The position numbers and the translations under genes are program-made. From UBA5314 sp964635975 (GTDB lineage: Bacteria > Bacillota > Syntrophomonadia > Syntrophomonadales > Syntrophomonadaceae), in the NCBI GenBank assembly GCA_964635975.1, contig CAZWPO010000005.1, positions 71,859-135,858 of the forward strand: a DNA stretch of 64,000 nucleotides, written 5' to 3'. This document shows, one piece after another, positions 28,313 to 38,148 of this stretch; the first letter of the stretch is position 1, and each line of letters starts with the position of its first letter. The notes below the pieces were generated by a model that was not told the DNA's origin, did not search any database, and worked only from the letters and a program-made list of their open reading frames with translations.

Positions 28313-31300
28313 TTATTCATCAAAACTCAAGATATCGAGCAATACCAGGGCCCTATCGAAATCGAACTCGGCCAGGGCGTTTTTGAAATCCAGGCGGGTC
28401 TGACGATGTCCCCCCGGATATAGATGGTCTATTTTTTCCCAGGTTTCGAGAGCCCCGAAACTGTTCTCACGCAGATGTGTTCTTAATAATTCCAACAGTT
28501 CGCTGAGCTCTGCATCAGCCCTCCGTTCGGGCGGAGCGTCCTGATCATGATGTGAAGCGCCAGTCAGCAGAGGCGCATTACCCAGTACTTCCTGGAGGCA
28601 CAGCTCGAAGTCTTTAAGTGCTTCTTTAAGAGCCTGCTCTGAAGGGGACTTCATCTCTGCCTCCAGTATCTCCGCCGATTTGAAGAGCTTGAGCGCCCCT
28701 ATCGTTCCAGCTGAACCTTTAATCGTGTGGACAATCTCCCGGGCCTGAACGGAATCACTCATCAAACTACCGTTTATTTCCTCCATAGCGTTTCTGAAGC
28801 TGCTGCAGAATTTTAGAATGATGTCTTTGAGCAGTTCGCTGTTTCCGAACAATCTATCCATGGCGTTTTCAACGTCAATGCCTCTGAGTGGGGGAAGAGA
28901 ATCGTATTTCGCTGCCCGGCCGGTTTTTAGGTCAAATGAGGCTGCTGCCTGGTTCTGATTTAACCATAGGTCGAGAATAGACAGCAACCTTCCCGGATCG
29001 ACCGGCTTGGAAATATGATCATTCATCCCGGCCTGCCGGCAGCGCAGAAGGTCTTCGCTCATGGCGTGGGCAGTCATGGCTATTATAGGGATACTTTCGT
29101 ATTGATGTATTGAACGGATCAGCCGGGTAGCCTCAAAGCCGTCCATTTCGGGCATCTGCAGGTCCATCAAGACGGCATCGAAGCGGCCTGAGTCCATCAT
29201 CTCCAAGGCTTTCCGACCATTGTCGGCAATGCTTACCAGCAAGCCGGAATGCTTCAATATCTCGACGGCAACCTGTTGATTGATGGGATTGTCCTCCACT
29301 AATAGTATCCTGTAGCCTTGCAGCGGATAGGAAAGCACGCCATCACGGCTTTTGCTCAGCGGTTGACAATTCACTCCGTCTTTTTGCTGCAGGGTTTCAG
29401 TAATGGTGCTGATGAGCTGCGACCTCGAAACTGGTTTAGTAAGAACTGATGCCCCTAATTTTTGCGCCGACGCATAGATATTGTCCTGATCGGAAGCGCT
29501 GACCATGAGTATACAGGGGATTTTTTTCTGTGTGTGGTAATCATTCAGTTTTTCAATGGCGCTAAGTCCATCCATATCAGGCAGTCTCATGTCAATAAGG
29601 ACCAGCTCATAAGAATCTCCAGTCTGGCTGCAGAAAGCGTCCACTGCCTCCTGACCGGACGCGGCCAGGGCTACATTAAAACCGGTGGAACTCAGATAAG
29701 AAGCCAGAAATCCCCGGGAGGTCTCATTATCGTCTACGATCAAGATGCTGATTCCTTCGAAGTTGCCGCCCGGACTGCAAGATTCTTCTGACAGCTGGCC
29801 TACTGTAAAAGGCAGGGTAAAATGAAACGTGCTGCCCTGCCCACTGACACTCTCAACGCCTATGCTTCCTCCCATTATTTCCACGAGGTTTTTTGATATC
29901 GCCAGCCCCAATCCGGTGCCGCCGTATTTACGGGTAATGGAACTATCAGCCTGGTGAAACGATTGGAAGAGGTGGGCTGACTGTTCCCCGGTCAAACCGA
30001 TGCCGGTGTCTTTAACCGAGAATTTTATCAGGATCTTACTGGACGTTTTTTCTGGCGGCGTTAGCAGGTCAACCCTTATCGATACTTCCCCCTGCTGAGT
30101 AAATTTTATTGCATTAGCCGTGAGATTGGTCAACACCTGCTGCAGGCGCAGAGGGTCGCCTTCCAGGATCGACGGTATGGATTGGTCGACATACAAGAGC
30201 AGTTCCAATCCTTTTTTTTCGGCATCATGACTCATCATCGCCAGAACTTGTGACAGTATCTCTTCCAGGTTAAAGCTGATATGTTCCGCAACTATCTTCC
30301 CGGCTTCGATCTTGGAAAAGTCCAGGATATCATTGATGATCTCCAATAGATTTTGGGATTGAGTCTCTATTTTCTTCAGGTAATCGGCCTGACGTGGGGT
30401 TAGATCGGTCTGCATAGCCAGATGAGTAAGGCCGATTATTCCGTTCATAGGGGTGCGGATTTCGTGGCTCATGTTGGCCAGGAATTCACTCTTGGTCTGT
30501 GCTGCGCGCTCCGCTTCCTCCTTAGCGGCAGCCAGTTCAGAAGTTCGCTCCGAGACCCGCTGTTCAAGGTCGCTGTTTAGCTGTACCAGTTTTTTTAGCA
30601 TTGCATCGAGTGACTGCGCCAACTGGGTTATCTCATCCTCGCCATCGATGCTGATGACCTGTTCCATATTGCCTTCGGCAATAGCATGGGCTTCACTCTG
30701 CAGGATTCTCAACGGTTCGATAATGGTTTTGCGGCTGAAGCGGAATCCCATGAACACTGCCAGGCAGGCGATAAACAATACCAGGATGATTAGTGTCAAC
30801 CCCAGATTTATGAGAACCGCGAAGGCGCTGGCCCAAGGATTTTCAACAATAACCCCCCAGCCGGTCAGGCCGATGATGGAAGTAGCCCCGATAACCCGCT
30901 GATCGTTGAACCCGGTATACTGGAAGACGCCGCTCTGGCCATCTATGATGCTCTTGACGGCAGCGATGGACTGCAGGTTCCTTATTTCAGGAGGTGCTAA
31001 TTGATTCTGTGAGGCTATGAGCATGCCTCTCTTGTCGACAAGATATACGTAAGAGCCGGGTTGGTGATTATATTCGGAAGCCACTTTCCACCAGTCGGAT
31101 ACATCGATATCGACGATCAAAGCACCCTTCAGGATTGAGTCCTTATCAAAAATAGGGACGCATATGGCCAGATGGGGTATTTTATTTGCGCTTAAATGGA
31201 TATCGCTTATTATGGCTCGGCCTTCCTTCAGGTCAGTCAACAAGCGAGGATTGTCTTTTCGCAGGAAATTGGAGGGCAGGGCTACATTGGGGCGCGAAAC

Positions 31301-31639
31301 CTGGAGCACCTGTCTTCCTGAAGCATCGATCACGCTGACCAGTTCGAATTCATTCCTGAACTGCAGCACCTTTTTGGCACGTGTCTGCAGTGACTGAAGA
31401 TCCTCCTGGGGATCAATAGTGAGCGACAGGCCTCTCACCTGCCCAATAGTTTCATTTAGATAGCCGGACATAGCGACTGACATCATCTCCGCAGCTTGCA
31501 GACTCTGCCCTTCGACTCCCTGCAGTGTGACCTCATAGTAGACCATGAGGAAAATTCCGCTTAGCACCAGCATAGGAGCCACAACAAAAAGCAGCAGAAG
31601 AGAATAGAATTTTTTGCTTATACTGCCTGCTCTGAACAT
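28313..31639 (-). CDS. Hybrid sensor histidine kinase (dCache-HAMP-HisKA-HATPase-REC-REC-Hpt)
   Basis: About 1,108 residues. Membrane segment ~12-35, a large extracellular dCache-like sensor (~40-275), a second membrane segment (~280-305), HAMP, coiled coil, HisKA with FLANMSHEIRTPMNG, HATPase with GGTGLGLAI, two REC domains (IDMRLPDMDG and MDLQMPEMDG) and a C-terminal Hpt domain with HTIKGSAG. This is a full phosphorelay in one chain, ending on the Hpt His that can pass phosphate to the downstream REC-GGDEF protein. The ATG at 31639 (GAGGA 7 nt upstream) is preferred over the ATG two codons earlier. Signal unknown; a small organic molecule is usual for dCache. Confidence 0.92.
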   Translation of the reverse strand: MFRAGSISKKFYSLLLLFVVAPMLVLSGIFLMVYYEVTLQGVEGQSLQAAEMMSVAMSGYLNETIGQVRGLSLTIDPQEDLQSLQTRAKKVLQFRNEFELVSVIDASGRQVLQVSRPNVALPSNFLRKDNPRLLTDLKEGRAIISDIHLSANKIPHLAICVPIFDKDSILKGALIVDIDVSDWWKVASEYNHQPGSYVYLVDKRGMLIASQNQLAPPEIRNLQSIAAVKSIIDGQSGVFQYTGFNDQRVIGATSIIGLTGWGVIVENPWASAFAVLINLGLTLIILVLFIACLAVFMGFRFSRKTIIEPLRILQSEAHAIAEGNMEQVISIDGEDEITQLAQSLDAMLKKLVQLNSDLEQRVSERTSELAAAKEEAERAAQTKSEFLANMSHEIRTPMNGIIGLTHLAMQTDLTPRQADYLKKIETQSQNLLEIINDILDFSKIEAGKIVAEHISFNLEEILSQVLAMMSHDAEKKGLELLLYVDQSIPSILEGDPLRLQQVLTNLTANAIKFTQQGEVSIRVDLLTPPEKTSSKILIKFSVKDTGIGLTGEQSAHLFQSFHQADSSITRKYGGTGLGLAISKNLVEIMGGSIGVESVSGQGSTFHFTLPFTVGQLSEESCSPGGNFEGISILIVDDNETSRGFLASYLSSTGFNVALAASGQEAVDAFCSQTGDSYELVLIDMRLPDMDGLSAIEKLNDYHTQKKIPCILMVSASDQDNIYASAQKLGASVLTKPVSRSQLISTITETLQQKDGVNCQPLSKSRDGVLSYPLQGYRILLVEDNPINQQVAVEILKHSGLLVSIADNGRKALEMMDSGRFDAVLMDLQMPEMDGFEATRLIRSIHQYESIPIIAMTAHAMSEDLLRCRQAGMNDHISKPVDPGRLLSILDLWLNQNQAAASFDLKTGRAAKYDSLPPLRGIDVENAMDRLFGNSELLKDIILKFCSSFRNAMEEINGSLMSDSVQAREIVHTIKGSAGTIGALKLFKSAEILEAEMKSPSEQALKEALKDFELCLQEVLGNAPLLTGASHHDQDAPPERRADAELSELLELLRTHLRENSFGALETWEKIDHLYPGGHRQTRLDFKNALAEFDFDRALVLLDILSFDE

Positions 31640-31826
31640 TTTCATTCCTCGAAAAAAAAGCTTTTTTTATCATTATCGACAAAGTCCGAGGAATCCTGAG
31701 CATAAGAGAAGATATATCATTATATTAGCCGATTTGCTTAACCATGCTTGAGCGATGGCGCTGCCTGAATTTTTGATGTAAACTATACTTTATCGTTTCC
31801 TAAGAAAGCACCTGAGGGCAACACAT

Positions 31827-33029
31827 ATGTTAGAGCAACAGATAAATGATCAGGCAACAGAGCCTAAACCTGCATTGGTATCGGCCGGCCTGGTGTGGAC
31901 CAGAAACTTCACCCTGCTATGTTTGGCCAATTTCACATTGTTCATGAGCACCCAGGTGCTCTTCCCGGTGCTGCCTATCTACCTGCTGTTTATAGGCGGC
32001 GAGCAAAAAGATGTCGGATTGGTCATGGGAGCATACACTATCTGCGCCATGTCAGTACGACCCATGGCAGGCTGGCTGGTGGACAGATACGGCCGCAAAA
32101 AGATATTAGTCGCGGGCATGATTATGATGTTAAGCGTCTCTGCCCTCTATAACCTGGTCGGAACGGTGGCGCTTATGATGATCATTAGAGGGTGTCATGG
32201 AATGGCTTTTGGCATAGTTACTACAGCTCTGGGAACCATGGTGGCAGATAGCCTGCCGGCTCTGCGTCTGGGTGAAGGCATGGGGTATTTCGGATTGACT
32301 TCTTCGCTCTCCATGTCGATAGCACCGATCATAGGCTTCTACCTGGTGGGCAGATCGGGCTATCCGCTCCTATTCTCGACGGTAGTAGCCCTGACTGTTC
32401 TGGCTCTATCCTGCAGCCTCCCTGTGCGAGGTGGCCGAGTTGCTGAAAGGCAGCGGATGGAGCCGGAGCTCAGCCTAATTCAAAAAGTGCTCGAAAAGAG
32501 TGCTATGCCCGCGTCAGCGGTTATGTTTTTCATAGCTGCAATATATGGCGTGGTGCTCTCCTACATATCTCTGTATGCCAGCCAGTGCGGTATCAGCAAT
32601 GTCGGTCTGTTCTTTACAGCCGTTGCCGTTACTATGCTGGTTTCAAGGCCTGTCTCCGGCCGCTGGTCTGACCGGGGAGCGACCGGTCGGGTTATTTTGA
32701 TCGGGCACATCATGATCGCTGCTGGTATGTTGGCCACCGGCTATTCCACCACTATCCCTGCTTTTGTTGTATCCGGCGCTATACTGGGGATCGGCTTCGG
32801 CTTCTGCGTACCTACGCTTCAGGCGGTGGCAGTACGTCCTTCAGCAGCGTTCAGGCGGGGCGCTGCTACGGCGACCTTTTATACCGCCTTTGACCTGGGT
32901 ATCGGGCTGGGCACTATTATCTGGGGGTATGTAGCCGCCGGATATGGATACCAGTTCATGTTCTTCAGCACTATCCTGCCGCTGGCTATGGCGGGAGGAA
33001 TATATTACTTTTTCAGGGACGCCTTTTGA
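31827..33029 (+). CDS. MFS transporter
   Basis: 400 residues with about 12 membrane segments. The loop 2-3 signature GWLVDRYGRKK of the major facilitator superfamily is present (~residues 80-93), and a second partial copy (SGRWSDRGATGRV) in the second half. Looks like drug or small-metabolite efflux permeases; the substrate cannot be told. Single gene, divergent from the hybrid kinase. Confidence 0.88.
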   Translation: MLEQQINDQATEPKPALVSAGLVWTRNFTLLCLANFTLFMSTQVLFPVLPIYLLFIGGEQKDVGLVMGAYTICAMSVRPMAGWLVDRYGRKKILVAGMIMMLSVSALYNLVGTVALMMIIRGCHGMAFGIVTTALGTMVADSLPALRLGEGMGYFGLTSSLSMSIAPIIGFYLVGRSGYPLLFSTVVALTVLALSCSLPVRGGRVAERQRMEPELSLIQKVLEKSAMPASAVMFFIAAIYGVVLSYISLYASQCGISNVGLFFTAVAVTMLVSRPVSGRWSDRGATGRVILIGHIMIAAGMLATGYSTTIPAFVVSGAILGIGFGFCVPTLQAVAVRPSAAFRRGAATATFYTAFDLGIGLGTIIWGYVAAGYGYQFMFFSTILPLAMAGGIYYFFRDAF

Positions 33030-33155
33030 GAGCGCCCGCTGTTGATAGAAAACGAGTGAGGCAAAATCGCCTCTGCAATGGTAGAATAATTATTAAGATA
33101 AACCTTGTGCATACCGGAGTTTACGCCCCGTATAACTATGGGAGAGGATGATTTT

Positions 33156-35057
33156 ATGGCAGTTTTGGCGCTACCGGTAGATCAAAGGGTGATAGACATT
33201 GATTCGAGGCGTTTTGCATCGATTGAAAAGGCCCTGGTAGAGCTGGTCACCAACAGCGATGACAGCTATTCAAGACTGGAAAGGGAGGGAATCATACCTG
33301 CCGGGAGCATCAGGATAACTTATGAGCGCCACCAAAATGGAGCGGTTTTAACGGTGAGCGATCAGGCCGAGGGGATGTCATTTAAGCGCATCCGCTCGGT
33401 TTTGTCCTATGGAGGGGCACACAGCCTGATGGCCCGGGGAGAAGCCAGCGGCAGAGGATACTTTGGACGCGGGTTGAAGCAGGCTATCTATGGTCTGGGC
33501 CACGGTTGGATCGAATCTCTTCATGACGGGATGATTGCCCGGGTCGACCTCTTCCGTGCCGAAGACGGGAGCTATATGTATGATGACTGGGATCGGGACC
33601 GCACAGCTGTAGAAAAGGACTTTCAACGCCTGCACATCCCCCCGGGCGGCAACGGGACCCGGGTGACTATAGTGGTAGAGAACCAGCAGGCCAATATACC
33701 ATATTTTGCTTCTCTGGTAAAAGCTATAGGCAGCAACATCTATCTCAGGGATCTGCTGCAGCGCCGCTATGTCGAGCTGGTCAATATTAATGAATCTAAG
33801 AATAAAGAAGCCTCTGTCCAGTTGAAGTATGTCGAGCCCGAGACGGAAGTGCTCATAGGACCGGAAGCTGAAGGTTTATTTACATACCAGGGGCAGGAAT
33901 ACGGATTCAAGCTCACTCTGAAAAAATCGGAATCCGCCGAATTAATACTAAAAGGGGATGAACGCACTAACGGTCTCCTGGTGGTAGCAGGCTCCGCAGT
34001 ACTGGACTGCCAGTTTTTCAAGTATGAAAATCAGCTGGGCACCGAGTTCTTATTCGGGACCGTACTCTGCCCGGGTCTGGCCGATATGCTGGCCAAGGGA
34101 CACGCCATCATCAGCGATGAGCGGGAAGGATTGAATGTTAAAGACCCTTTTGTAGCCGCGTTCTCGGAAGCGGTCAGCGATATGATAGCAGCAGCAGTCA
34201 GCAAAGAACAGCAGCGACTGAGCCATATCGACCATGCAACGACTTCCAGGAGGACCCAGACCTTAATCGAGAATGTGTTGAAAAGGATGAACCAGGTCGC
34301 TGCGGAAGAACTGGGGATTATCCTTCCTCCCGGCCCGGGATCAGGAAAATACGGGCCGGTAGATACTGGAAGGCCTGCAGTATTGAGGTTTTCCACCCCC
34401 TTTTACTATCGCCAGGCGGGACATGCATTTCACGTGGCGCTGTTCGTGGATAGAAATCAGCTTCTAGAGCAGGAGATACTCTCATTTTCCTACCAGCTTC
34501 CGGATAGCATTGTAGTTGAACCGGAGCTGGGGGCGTTAGTAATATCTGATCTCCCTGAAACCGGGCGGCTGCGGCTGACGGTAAAGGGTGAGGAAATTGG
34601 CGCTCGGGGACACATAGAAGTCACGTCCGGTCCGTATTCGGCTGCTTGTGAGCTGGTCATCGCCGAACAAGCCTTGAGCAAAGCTCATGGAAATGCTTCG
34701 GGCAGGGAGCCAGCTCCCTGGAATATGGATAACTCGATGGACCTGTTCAGGGGATATGAGCTGCGCAATCTGAACAACGATTTGGATAGGGCTGTCTACA
34801 GCCCCGAGGAGCGTCTGATATACATCAATACCGAAGCACCCACGGTAAGGCTCTATGTGAACGGGCAGGGGCATTTCAAAGATGGAGCCCGGCTGCTGCT
34901 GGCCGAACTGCTCCTGGATGTTATCACTGACGAACTTGCGCACCGTTATATAGACCGGACCATGCAAAAAGGAAATGTGGAAGCTTACCGGCAGGCTAAA
35001 CATGATTTCGTCCGCCGCTATGGGGTGGAAATTCATTCAATTCTGCTGGGCATATAA
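33156..35057 (+). CDS. GHKL (HSP90-like) ATPase of unknown role
   Basis: 633 residues from the ATG at 33156 (GGGAGAGG upstream). The N-terminal ~200 residues hold a GHKL ATP-binding fold with N box VELVTNSDDSYSRL, G1-like VSDQAEGMS and G2 GRGYFGRGLKQAIYGLG. Similar ATPase cores occur in MORC/HSP90-type proteins and in some phage-defence proteins. Residues ~200-400 lack a recognisable domain. The C-terminal ~220 are beta-rich (possible Ig-like sandwich) and end with a helix ITDELAHRYIDRTMQK. No transducer or kinase motif was found. It is alone, with no defence partner genes beside it, so a housekeeping chaperone-like role is equally possible. Confidence 0.72.
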   Translation: MAVLALPVDQRVIDIDSRRFASIEKALVELVTNSDDSYSRLEREGIIPAGSIRITYERHQNGAVLTVSDQAEGMSFKRIRSVLSYGGAHSLMARGEASGRGYFGRGLKQAIYGLGHGWIESLHDGMIARVDLFRAEDGSYMYDDWDRDRTAVEKDFQRLHIPPGGNGTRVTIVVENQQANIPYFASLVKAIGSNIYLRDLLQRRYVELVNINESKNKEASVQLKYVEPETEVLIGPEAEGLFTYQGQEYGFKLTLKKSESAELILKGDERTNGLLVVAGSAVLDCQFFKYENQLGTEFLFGTVLCPGLADMLAKGHAIISDEREGLNVKDPFVAAFSEAVSDMIAAAVSKEQQRLSHIDHATTSRRTQTLIENVLKRMNQVAAEELGIILPPGPGSGKYGPVDTGRPAVLRFSTPFYYRQAGHAFHVALFVDRNQLLEQEILSFSYQLPDSIVVEPELGALVISDLPETGRLRLTVKGEEIGARGHIEVTSGPYSAACELVIAEQALSKAHGNASGREPAPWNMDNSMDLFRGYELRNLNNDLDRAVYSPEERLIYINTEAPTVRLYVNGQGHFKDGARLLLAELLLDVITDELAHRYIDRTMQKGNVEAYRQAKHDFVRRYGVEIHSILLGI

Positions 35058-35107
35058 GCGATAGGTTTTTGTCGCGCAGGTTATGGCCGGGTAAAATAAT
35101 CGTTGCA

Positions 35108-36307
35108 TTACATAGCACTTTCCAGTGCAACCTGGTTTCGACCTCTTTTTTTGGCTTTGTAAAGAGCCTGGTCGGCTTCAGCGAAAAACTCTACCACGAA
35201 TTCGTCTCTGCGGGGAGTGGTGCTGGAAACGCCCAGGCTGATGGTAACCGGCTCACCGATGACCTGGTTGTCATATCTGTTTAAAGCCCGCACATCATTC
35301 AGTAGACGTTCAGATGTTAAACGGGCTGAGGTACTGTCGGCTCCGGGAATTACAATGGCATATTCATCTCCGCCCAGACGCGCTACCAGCATATTCGGGT
35401 CGTTTATGCTGGTGCTCAAAACCAGTCCGACTTGCTTGAGGTAGCTGTCGCCCGCCTGATGCCCGAAAGTATCATTCAAGTCTTTGAAATTATCGATGTC
35501 AACCAGGATGAGGGAGATGGGGGTGCATTCTTCTTGGGCTTTGCTCCATTCCGTGTCCAGGTATTCATCAAAATATCTCCGGTTGGGCAGGTTGGTAAGA
35601 GGGTCTATGTATGAAAGGCGCTCCAGCTGTTCATTGGATTCGCTTAGCTGAGCCCTCTGCTGTTCGATCAACTGCTGGTTTAAATAATCCCTTTTTTGGC
35701 TGGCATAAATAATTTGAGAAGTAATCCAGGCAAAGGACGTCATAATGATTGAGTTTACAGTATTGAACATAAATGCTGATTTATCTGTTTGAGTAAACCA
35801 GCTGCCTGTGAACAATATGATCAATGATGTCCCAAAAAAAATGCTTACCTGACGCCTATTCAGGTATACGGAGGATGCCGCCAGAAATATTCCAAGCAGA
35901 TAAACGGTTATTTCATCTCGTACTACCTGCACCATACAGGTAAGGATGGAGATGTATATTAGCATAAAGAATATGTATCCATAGGTAAGTCTTCTGTAAC
36001 TGTGGGGTATTTCATGGGCGTGTTTGGGATTTTTGACGGTTACTAAGAAAGCCGAAGAGGCAAATATAGTTATTAACCTAAAGGAAATGAGATACGGTCT
36101 AAATGCCAATGCAACGGCTTTGTCGAAAGTACCCAGCAGAGCGTAATCTACGATAATTAGTAAAGCGGTCATAAATATGGCAAAACTCGCGATTATCCGC
36201 ATCCGGCGTATATTTACGAAAAGCAGTGCATCTTCGAATGAAATTTGCCCGGATTTTGAAGCCGAGCTAAAAGAGGTTTCAAGATAATTACTCATTTTAC
36301 TAAGCAT
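35108..36307 (-). CDS. Membrane-bound diguanylate cyclase
   Basis: 399 residues. About six membrane segments fill residues ~35-205, followed by a short coiled coil and a GGDEF domain (~235-395). The active motif reads GGDEY, a tolerated variant. Product c-di-GMP; membrane sensor of unknown signal. The ATG at 36307 follows GGAG by 9 nt; an upstream ATG at 36367 would add 20 residues without a ribosome site. Last residues RGRNQVA are the usual GGDEF ending. Confidence 0.85.
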   Translation of the reverse strand: MLSKMSNYLETSFSSASKSGQISFEDALLFVNIRRMRIIASFAIFMTALLIIVDYALLGTFDKAVALAFRPYLISFRLITIFASSAFLVTVKNPKHAHEIPHSYRRLTYGYIFFMLIYISILTCMVQVVRDEITVYLLGIFLAASSVYLNRRQVSIFFGTSLIILFTGSWFTQTDKSAFMFNTVNSIIMTSFAWITSQIIYASQKRDYLNQQLIEQQRAQLSESNEQLERLSYIDPLTNLPNRRYFDEYLDTEWSKAQEECTPISLILVDIDNFKDLNDTFGHQAGDSYLKQVGLVLSTSINDPNMLVARLGGDEYAIVIPGADSTSARLTSERLLNDVRALNRYDNQVIGEPVTISLGVSSTTPRRDEFVVEFFAEADQALYKAKKRGRNQVALESAM

Positions 36308-36528
36308 ATGAACAGGTCTCCAGTTCGAGTTCACGGAACGATATCGAATGCTGTAATTTCGAGACAAGAAGCATTATCATTATTATCGCATAATCGTGGC
36401 GCCTTGTTTAAACAGTAATGGGGATAAAAGGAAAACATGGTCATAAAAATACGAGATTGGGAAATAGCTCATGGATGAAGAAGGATAATAGTATTAGAAA
36501 TTCAGATGCGCTGCTGGGAGGTAAGTAA

Positions 36529-37770
36529 GTGAAGAAGGTCATAGTTATCGGAGGTGGGCCGGCCGGATTGATGGCTGCTATCATGGCTGCCATGAACGGG
36601 GCCGGGACTGCCCTAATCGAGAAAAAGGATAGAGTGGGAAAAAAGCTCAGCATCACTGGAAAAGGCAGATGCAACCTGACATCTTCGGTCGACAGCCGAG
36701 ATCTGATCAAGGGATTTCCAGGCAATGGACGATTTTTACACAGCGCCTTTAACGAGTTGTCCAATACTGACTTGGTAGCGTTTTTTGAAAATCGCGGTCT
36801 GCATACCAAGGTAGAAAGGGGAAACCGGGTGTTCCCTGTCTCTGATAAGGCTTCAGATGTAGTTGAAGTACTTTACAGAGCTGCACGAGAGGCAGGTGTT
36901 GAGCTAAGCCTATCAACGCCCGCTCAGGGTTTGGAGATTAGAGAGGGGAGGATTGCCGGGATCAAGAGCGGCCGTGGACGGATAGCGGCCGATGCTGTGA
37001 TAATTGCGACCGGTGGCATGTCATACCCGGGAACTGGATCTACCGGAGACGGGTATACCTGGGCTAAACAGGCCGGTCACCGGATAATAGAACCGCGCGC
37101 TGGCCTGGTGCCGCTGGTGGTGGCTGAAAACTGGATAAAAGCCCTGCAGGGTTTGAGCCTCAAGAATGTTAAAGCCAGGGCTTACACAGAACAGGGAAAG
37201 CTGATCAATGAGGATTTCGGAGAGATGCTCTTTACCCATTTCGGCCTGTCAGGCCCGATAATCCTGTCTATGAGCCATGAAATAGGCAAATACCTGTTTG
37301 CAGGGCAGGCGACGGCATCAGTCAAGCTGGACCTAAAGCCGGCATTGAGTGAAGATAAACTGGATGAACGAGTGCAGAGGGATTTTGCCAAATACTCACG
37401 CAAGATGTTTAAGAATGCGTTAAATGATCTGCTGCCCCAGAAGATGATCCCGGTGATCATTGATCTGAGCGGTATCGATCCCGAAAAGGAATGCCACCAG
37501 GTGACCAGGCCCGAGCGCCTGGGGCTGGTCAGGCTGCTGAAGAATTTCACCCTTACGGTTAATGGCACAAGGCCCATTGCCGAGGCTATTGTCACTGCCG
37601 GAGGCGTAGATGTCAGGGAGGTCAATCCCAGGACCATGGAATCCAAGCTGGTCAAAGGACTCTATTTTGCCGGTGAGGTTTTGGATGTGGACGGATACAC
37701 GGGCGGCTACAACCTGCAGGCGGCTTTTTCCACCGGCCATCTGGCAGGTTTACACTCAGCACGGGATTGA
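36529..37770 (+). CDS. HI0933/YhiN-family flavoprotein
   Basis: 413 residues. The N-terminal Rossmann motif VIGGGPAGLMAAIMAA binds FAD. The HI0933-specific KKLSITGKGRCNLT and the C-terminal GEVLDVDGYTGGYNLQAAFSTG signatures are clear. The family is a widespread FAD/NAD(P)-binding oxidoreductase whose reaction is uncertain (aminoacetone oxidation and other roles have been proposed). Start is GTG at 36529 after GGGAGG. It directly precedes the T-box of ilvBN. Confidence 0.9.
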   Translation: MKKVIVIGGGPAGLMAAIMAAMNGAGTALIEKKDRVGKKLSITGKGRCNLTSSVDSRDLIKGFPGNGRFLHSAFNELSNTDLVAFFENRGLHTKVERGNRVFPVSDKASDVVEVLYRAAREAGVELSLSTPAQGLEIREGRIAGIKSGRGRIAADAVIIATGGMSYPGTGSTGDGYTWAKQAGHRIIEPRAGLVPLVVAENWIKALQGLSLKNVKARAYTEQGKLINEDFGEMLFTHFGLSGPIILSMSHEIGKYLFAGQATASVKLDLKPALSEDKLDERVQRDFAKYSRKMFKNALNDLLPQKMIPVIIDLSGIDPEKECHQVTRPERLGLVRLLKNFTLTVNGTRPIAEAIVTAGGVDVREVNPRTMESKLVKGLYFAGEVLDVDGYTGGYNLQAAFSTGHLAGLHSARD

Positions 37771-37797
37771 GTAAATCTTTTATCTTCTGCCGTTCTG

Positions 37798-37827
37798 TTG
37801 ACAAGATGCGTACCAGGCGTGTAGAAT
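37798..37827 (+). promoter_or_regulatory. Promoter of the T-box ilvBN unit
   Basis: TTGACA at 37798 and TAGAAT at 37822 with an 18-bp spacer, predicting a start near 37834, just before the T-box stem I. Confidence 0.7.
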
Positions 37828-37833
37828 AACTAT

Positions 37834-38112
37834 CAATCAATATCATAAAGGCTATGAAGGGGAGGAGTACATATACTCCCGAAATATAGAGAGGGGATGG
37901 CGGTGGAAATTCCCCAGGACGGGTATATGGAAGGTAGCCCCTGAGCAGTGGACCGAAATCTTTTATGAGAGTAGACTTCAACGGATTCCCACCGTTACAG
38001 GGGAAAGGTATCGGCGTAATGCCCGTACTGTTAATGAGCGTGTACACTAGTACAAATTTAGGTGGTACCACGGAGTTTAACCTTCGTCCTATGCGGACGG
38101 GGGTTTTTTTGA
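37834..38112 (+). promoter_or_regulatory. T-box riboswitch upstream of ilvBN
   Basis: Stem I spans 37855-37942 with the loop-E signature AGTA (37866-37869) opposite GAA (37930-37932). The universal antiterminator sequence AGGTGGTACCACGGAG lies at 38060-38075, and the terminator (CGTCC/GGACG then seven T) ends at 38111. In the usual position after GAA the specifier reads GGT (Gly); one base later it reads GTA (Val), which would fit branched-chain amino acid synthesis better. It senses uncharged tRNA and permits readthrough into ilvB. Confidence 0.85.
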
Positions 38113-38148
38113 TTTTATCGGCGCTAAATGCGAAGGAGGTAAAAGGCT

